Below are positions 9,401-10,479 of a stretch of DNA of 10,479 nucleotides, piece after piece (position 1 is the first letter of the stretch; each line of letters opens with the position of its first letter). The stretch covers positions 1 to 10,479 of the forward strand of contig WOGZ01000633.1 in assembly GCA_009733775.1 (NCBI GenBank), given 5' to 3'. Both the position numbers and the translations under genes were made by a program. The DNA comes from Alectoria sarmentosa (lineage: Eukaryota > Ascomycota > Lecanoromycetes > Lecanorales > Parmeliaceae). The notes beneath the pieces were generated by a model that was not told the DNA's origin, searched no databases, and saw nothing but the letters and a program-made list of their open reading frames with translations.

Positions 9401-10130
9401 TTATTTCATCGTTGTTTAAGAATATACGATGATTTTTATTTTGATATTTTAAAAAACGTTTTTTAATAACGCGATTTTGATATTTTTTTAAATCAATATT
9501 ACGAAGCACAATTTGATAATAATCGATTTAATCGATAATGCGTAAATGAGATACATTAAAAAAAAATCCGATATTAATTTTAAATAAAATAACATTATAA
9601 TTGATAACAAATTAAATATTGCGAAAAGTATTGATTATTCGAACGAATTTTGTTCAATGTTTTTAAGACAATTTGCTTTTTTTAAATATAACGTTTATTT
9701 TGCGTTGAATGATAATATTTAAACGCTCGAATTTGTTATTCATTTGAAAATTATCAAATACGATGTTTTTTTAAATGATATTTTTAAACAATCGAAAGAT
9801 TTTTATTTAATAATTATCGAATTCAATGTCGCAATTAATGCGAAAGCGAATATATTTATTATCGTTATATTTCGAATCATTAAAAAACATCTTAAATGCG
9901 ATAAGAATTATTAAATCCAATTTATTAAATAATAAATAAACGTCAAATTGAAGGATTTTATCGTTAAAAAAAATTATTTATTTAAAATTATCTCAAAAGA
10001 TATCGAATGAATCTTAAAGATCGTTATAAATTCAATCATTTTGTTATTTTTCAAAAATAATGTGTCGTTTATATGATTTTATTTTTATGTTAATTATACA
10101 GCATAATTCGTAAACATCGTCGAAAAATAA
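9400..10130 (-). pseudogene. Element 2 pol: integrase
   Basis: Copia integrase. Near 9990 the frame reads DSFDIF*DNF, matching an ERPFD---WDL motif, with the first acidic residue probably the intact Asp at 9990-9992. Next come ILQFDVYLLF (matching the YILQF-D-Y-RY stretch), AFKMFF, then RFRINCDIEFDN, in which the second catalytic Asp is Asn at 9834-9836. The last motif reads FDNFQMNNKFERLN, matching DNPQMNGKSERLN with the catalytic Glu intact at 9726-9728. The second Asp position and Glu are separated by exactly 35 residues. Upstream, KSYKRHI near 10060-10080 matches the AKSKRH basic stretch after the zinc-binding region, where a Cys-Cys pair near 10095 remains. The second Asp loss and the stops make it inactive. 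Confidence 0.93.
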
Positions 10131-10330
10131 AATAAAAAGATTCATTTCAACGCACATTTTGATCAATTTTTTAAGATTTTAAACGCTCAAATGATTATAA
10201 TATACGTGTTATATACGAAAAATTATTTTATCAATTTAAGATTTTAATAAAGATTTTAAAAACTTTTAATTATCAAAAATAAATTCAATTGAGAATTCAT
10301 TATAAATGAAAATCTTTTTATTAATAATTA
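10130..10330 (-). pseudogene. Element 2 pol: GAG_pre-integrase domain
   Basis: In the integrase frame, upstream sequence reads *HVYYNHLSV*NLKKLIKMC at about 10155-10215. This fits the WHARLGHLS-QNLKKL motif with Trp as a stop, Ala as Val, Arg as Tyr and Gly as Asn, while both His remain. The frame stays readable upstream to about 10320 (reading KKIFIYNEFSIEF), where no protease landmark is yet reached. This is the most upstream part of element 2 that I can recognise. Confidence 0.78.
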
Positions 10331-10479
10331 TTAAAATTACCTTAAGGGGCTATTAGCATAATTAAATACTTTGTCAAAAAATAATTACATAAATGTTTAT
10401 AATAACTATTTTTCAACAAATATATAACATTGTTAAAATCTTTCGAAAATATAATAACATTAAGTTTTGTTTAAATTTA
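10331..10479. other. CpG-poor tail, unrelated base pattern
   Basis: The last 149 bases contain a single CpG (in TTTCGAAA near 10442), while the element bodies carry roughly one every 20 bases. The remaining C residues are mostly in CpA and CpT. AAGGGGCTATTAGC at about 10344-10357 has the only GGGG nearby. No gene, repeat partner or copia motif is recognised. It may be the start of other DNA, such as an insertion into element 2 or an undamaged AT-rich flank. Confidence 0.5.

Larger units (their letters stand above)
7345..10330 (-). mobile_element. Element 2: degenerate Ty1/copia retrotransposon, second family (partial)
   Basis: A second copia-type pol in the same orientation, read right to left as GAG_pre-integrase, integrase, linker, RT and RNase H. 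Its protein readings differ clearly from element 1 (for example the integrase second-Asp motif reads RFRINCDIEF against RLDNKNEY, and the YxDD flanks differ), so it is another family and not a duplicate. The frame is well kept: YINN to the RNase H Asp is exactly 245 codons. Stops and catalytic losses again fit C-to-T or G-to-A changes. The protease and gag are not visible before the composition change near 10330, so the element is cut by the window or truncated. Confidence 0.9.

Noticed and set aside
10345..10420. GGGGCTATTAGCATAATTAA, resembling the 5' half of a tRNA
   Set aside because: No matching acceptor 3' strand, anticodon stem or T-arm (GGTTCGA-type) follows in the next 80 bases.
1..10479. 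A mitochondrial, plastid, endosymbiont or parasite genome explanation for the low GC
   Set aside because: The copia gag-pol content and the systematic C-to-T/G-to-A decay of its motifs explain the AT richness. No organelle genes, bacterial ribosome-binding sites or compact gene order are seen.
1..10479. CRISPR array, defence island or other new system
   Set aside because: No regularly spaced repeat with variable spacers is present, and no intact gene exists in the window. The only multi-copy structures are short tandem repeats and the two retroelement relics.

Overview
This window reads as a degenerate, extremely AT-rich block of retrotransposon relics, most likely from an AT-rich isochore, subtelomere or centromere-like block of a filamentous fungus. 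No intact host gene is visible. By eye about four fifths of the bases are A or T. Broken coding frames on the minus strand can be read through as Ty1/copia gag-pol. Nearly all the damage is of the C-to-T / G-to-A type: Trp and Gln codons turned to stops, Asp to Asn, Glu to Lys, His to Tyr, Ala to Val, Thr to Ile. That pattern on both strands of repeated DNA, with CpG spared, is the signature expected of repeat-induced point mutation (RIP) in ascomycetes. The organism is an inference from this mutation pattern.

Layout, left to right. 1-420: no gene; a 155-base-spaced direct repeat, a 20-base tandem repeat, a small hairpin and an alternating purine/pyrimidine tract. 420-975: a non-coding block directly after the pol end of element 1, related to 6705-7345, probably LTR and/or 3' UTR. 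975-5110: element 1 (minus strand), read right to left as gag remnant, aspartic protease, GAG_pre-integrase, integrase, linker, reverse transcriptase and RNase H. 5110-6705: expected gag N-terminus and 5' leader, with nothing recognisable. 6705-7345: the second LTR/UTR-like block. 7345 to about 10330: element 2 (also minus strand), a different copia family, read right to left as GAG_pre-integrase, integrase, Ser/Thr-rich linker, reverse transcriptase and RNase H; its protease and gag lie beyond the window or are lost. 10330-10479: a CpG-poor tail with a different base pattern.

The order integrase, reverse transcriptase, RNase H places both in the Ty1/copia superfamily, not Ty3/gypsy. Spacings between catalytic positions are kept (exact D-35-E in both integrases; 83 codons between the two RT catalytic positions in both), so substitutions, not indels, killed these elements. 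Neither can make a functional protein. I found no sign of a new defence, biosynthetic or regulatory system. The points of interest are the mutation signature, the head-to-tail arrangement of two families sharing a post-pol block, and the composition switch at the right edge.
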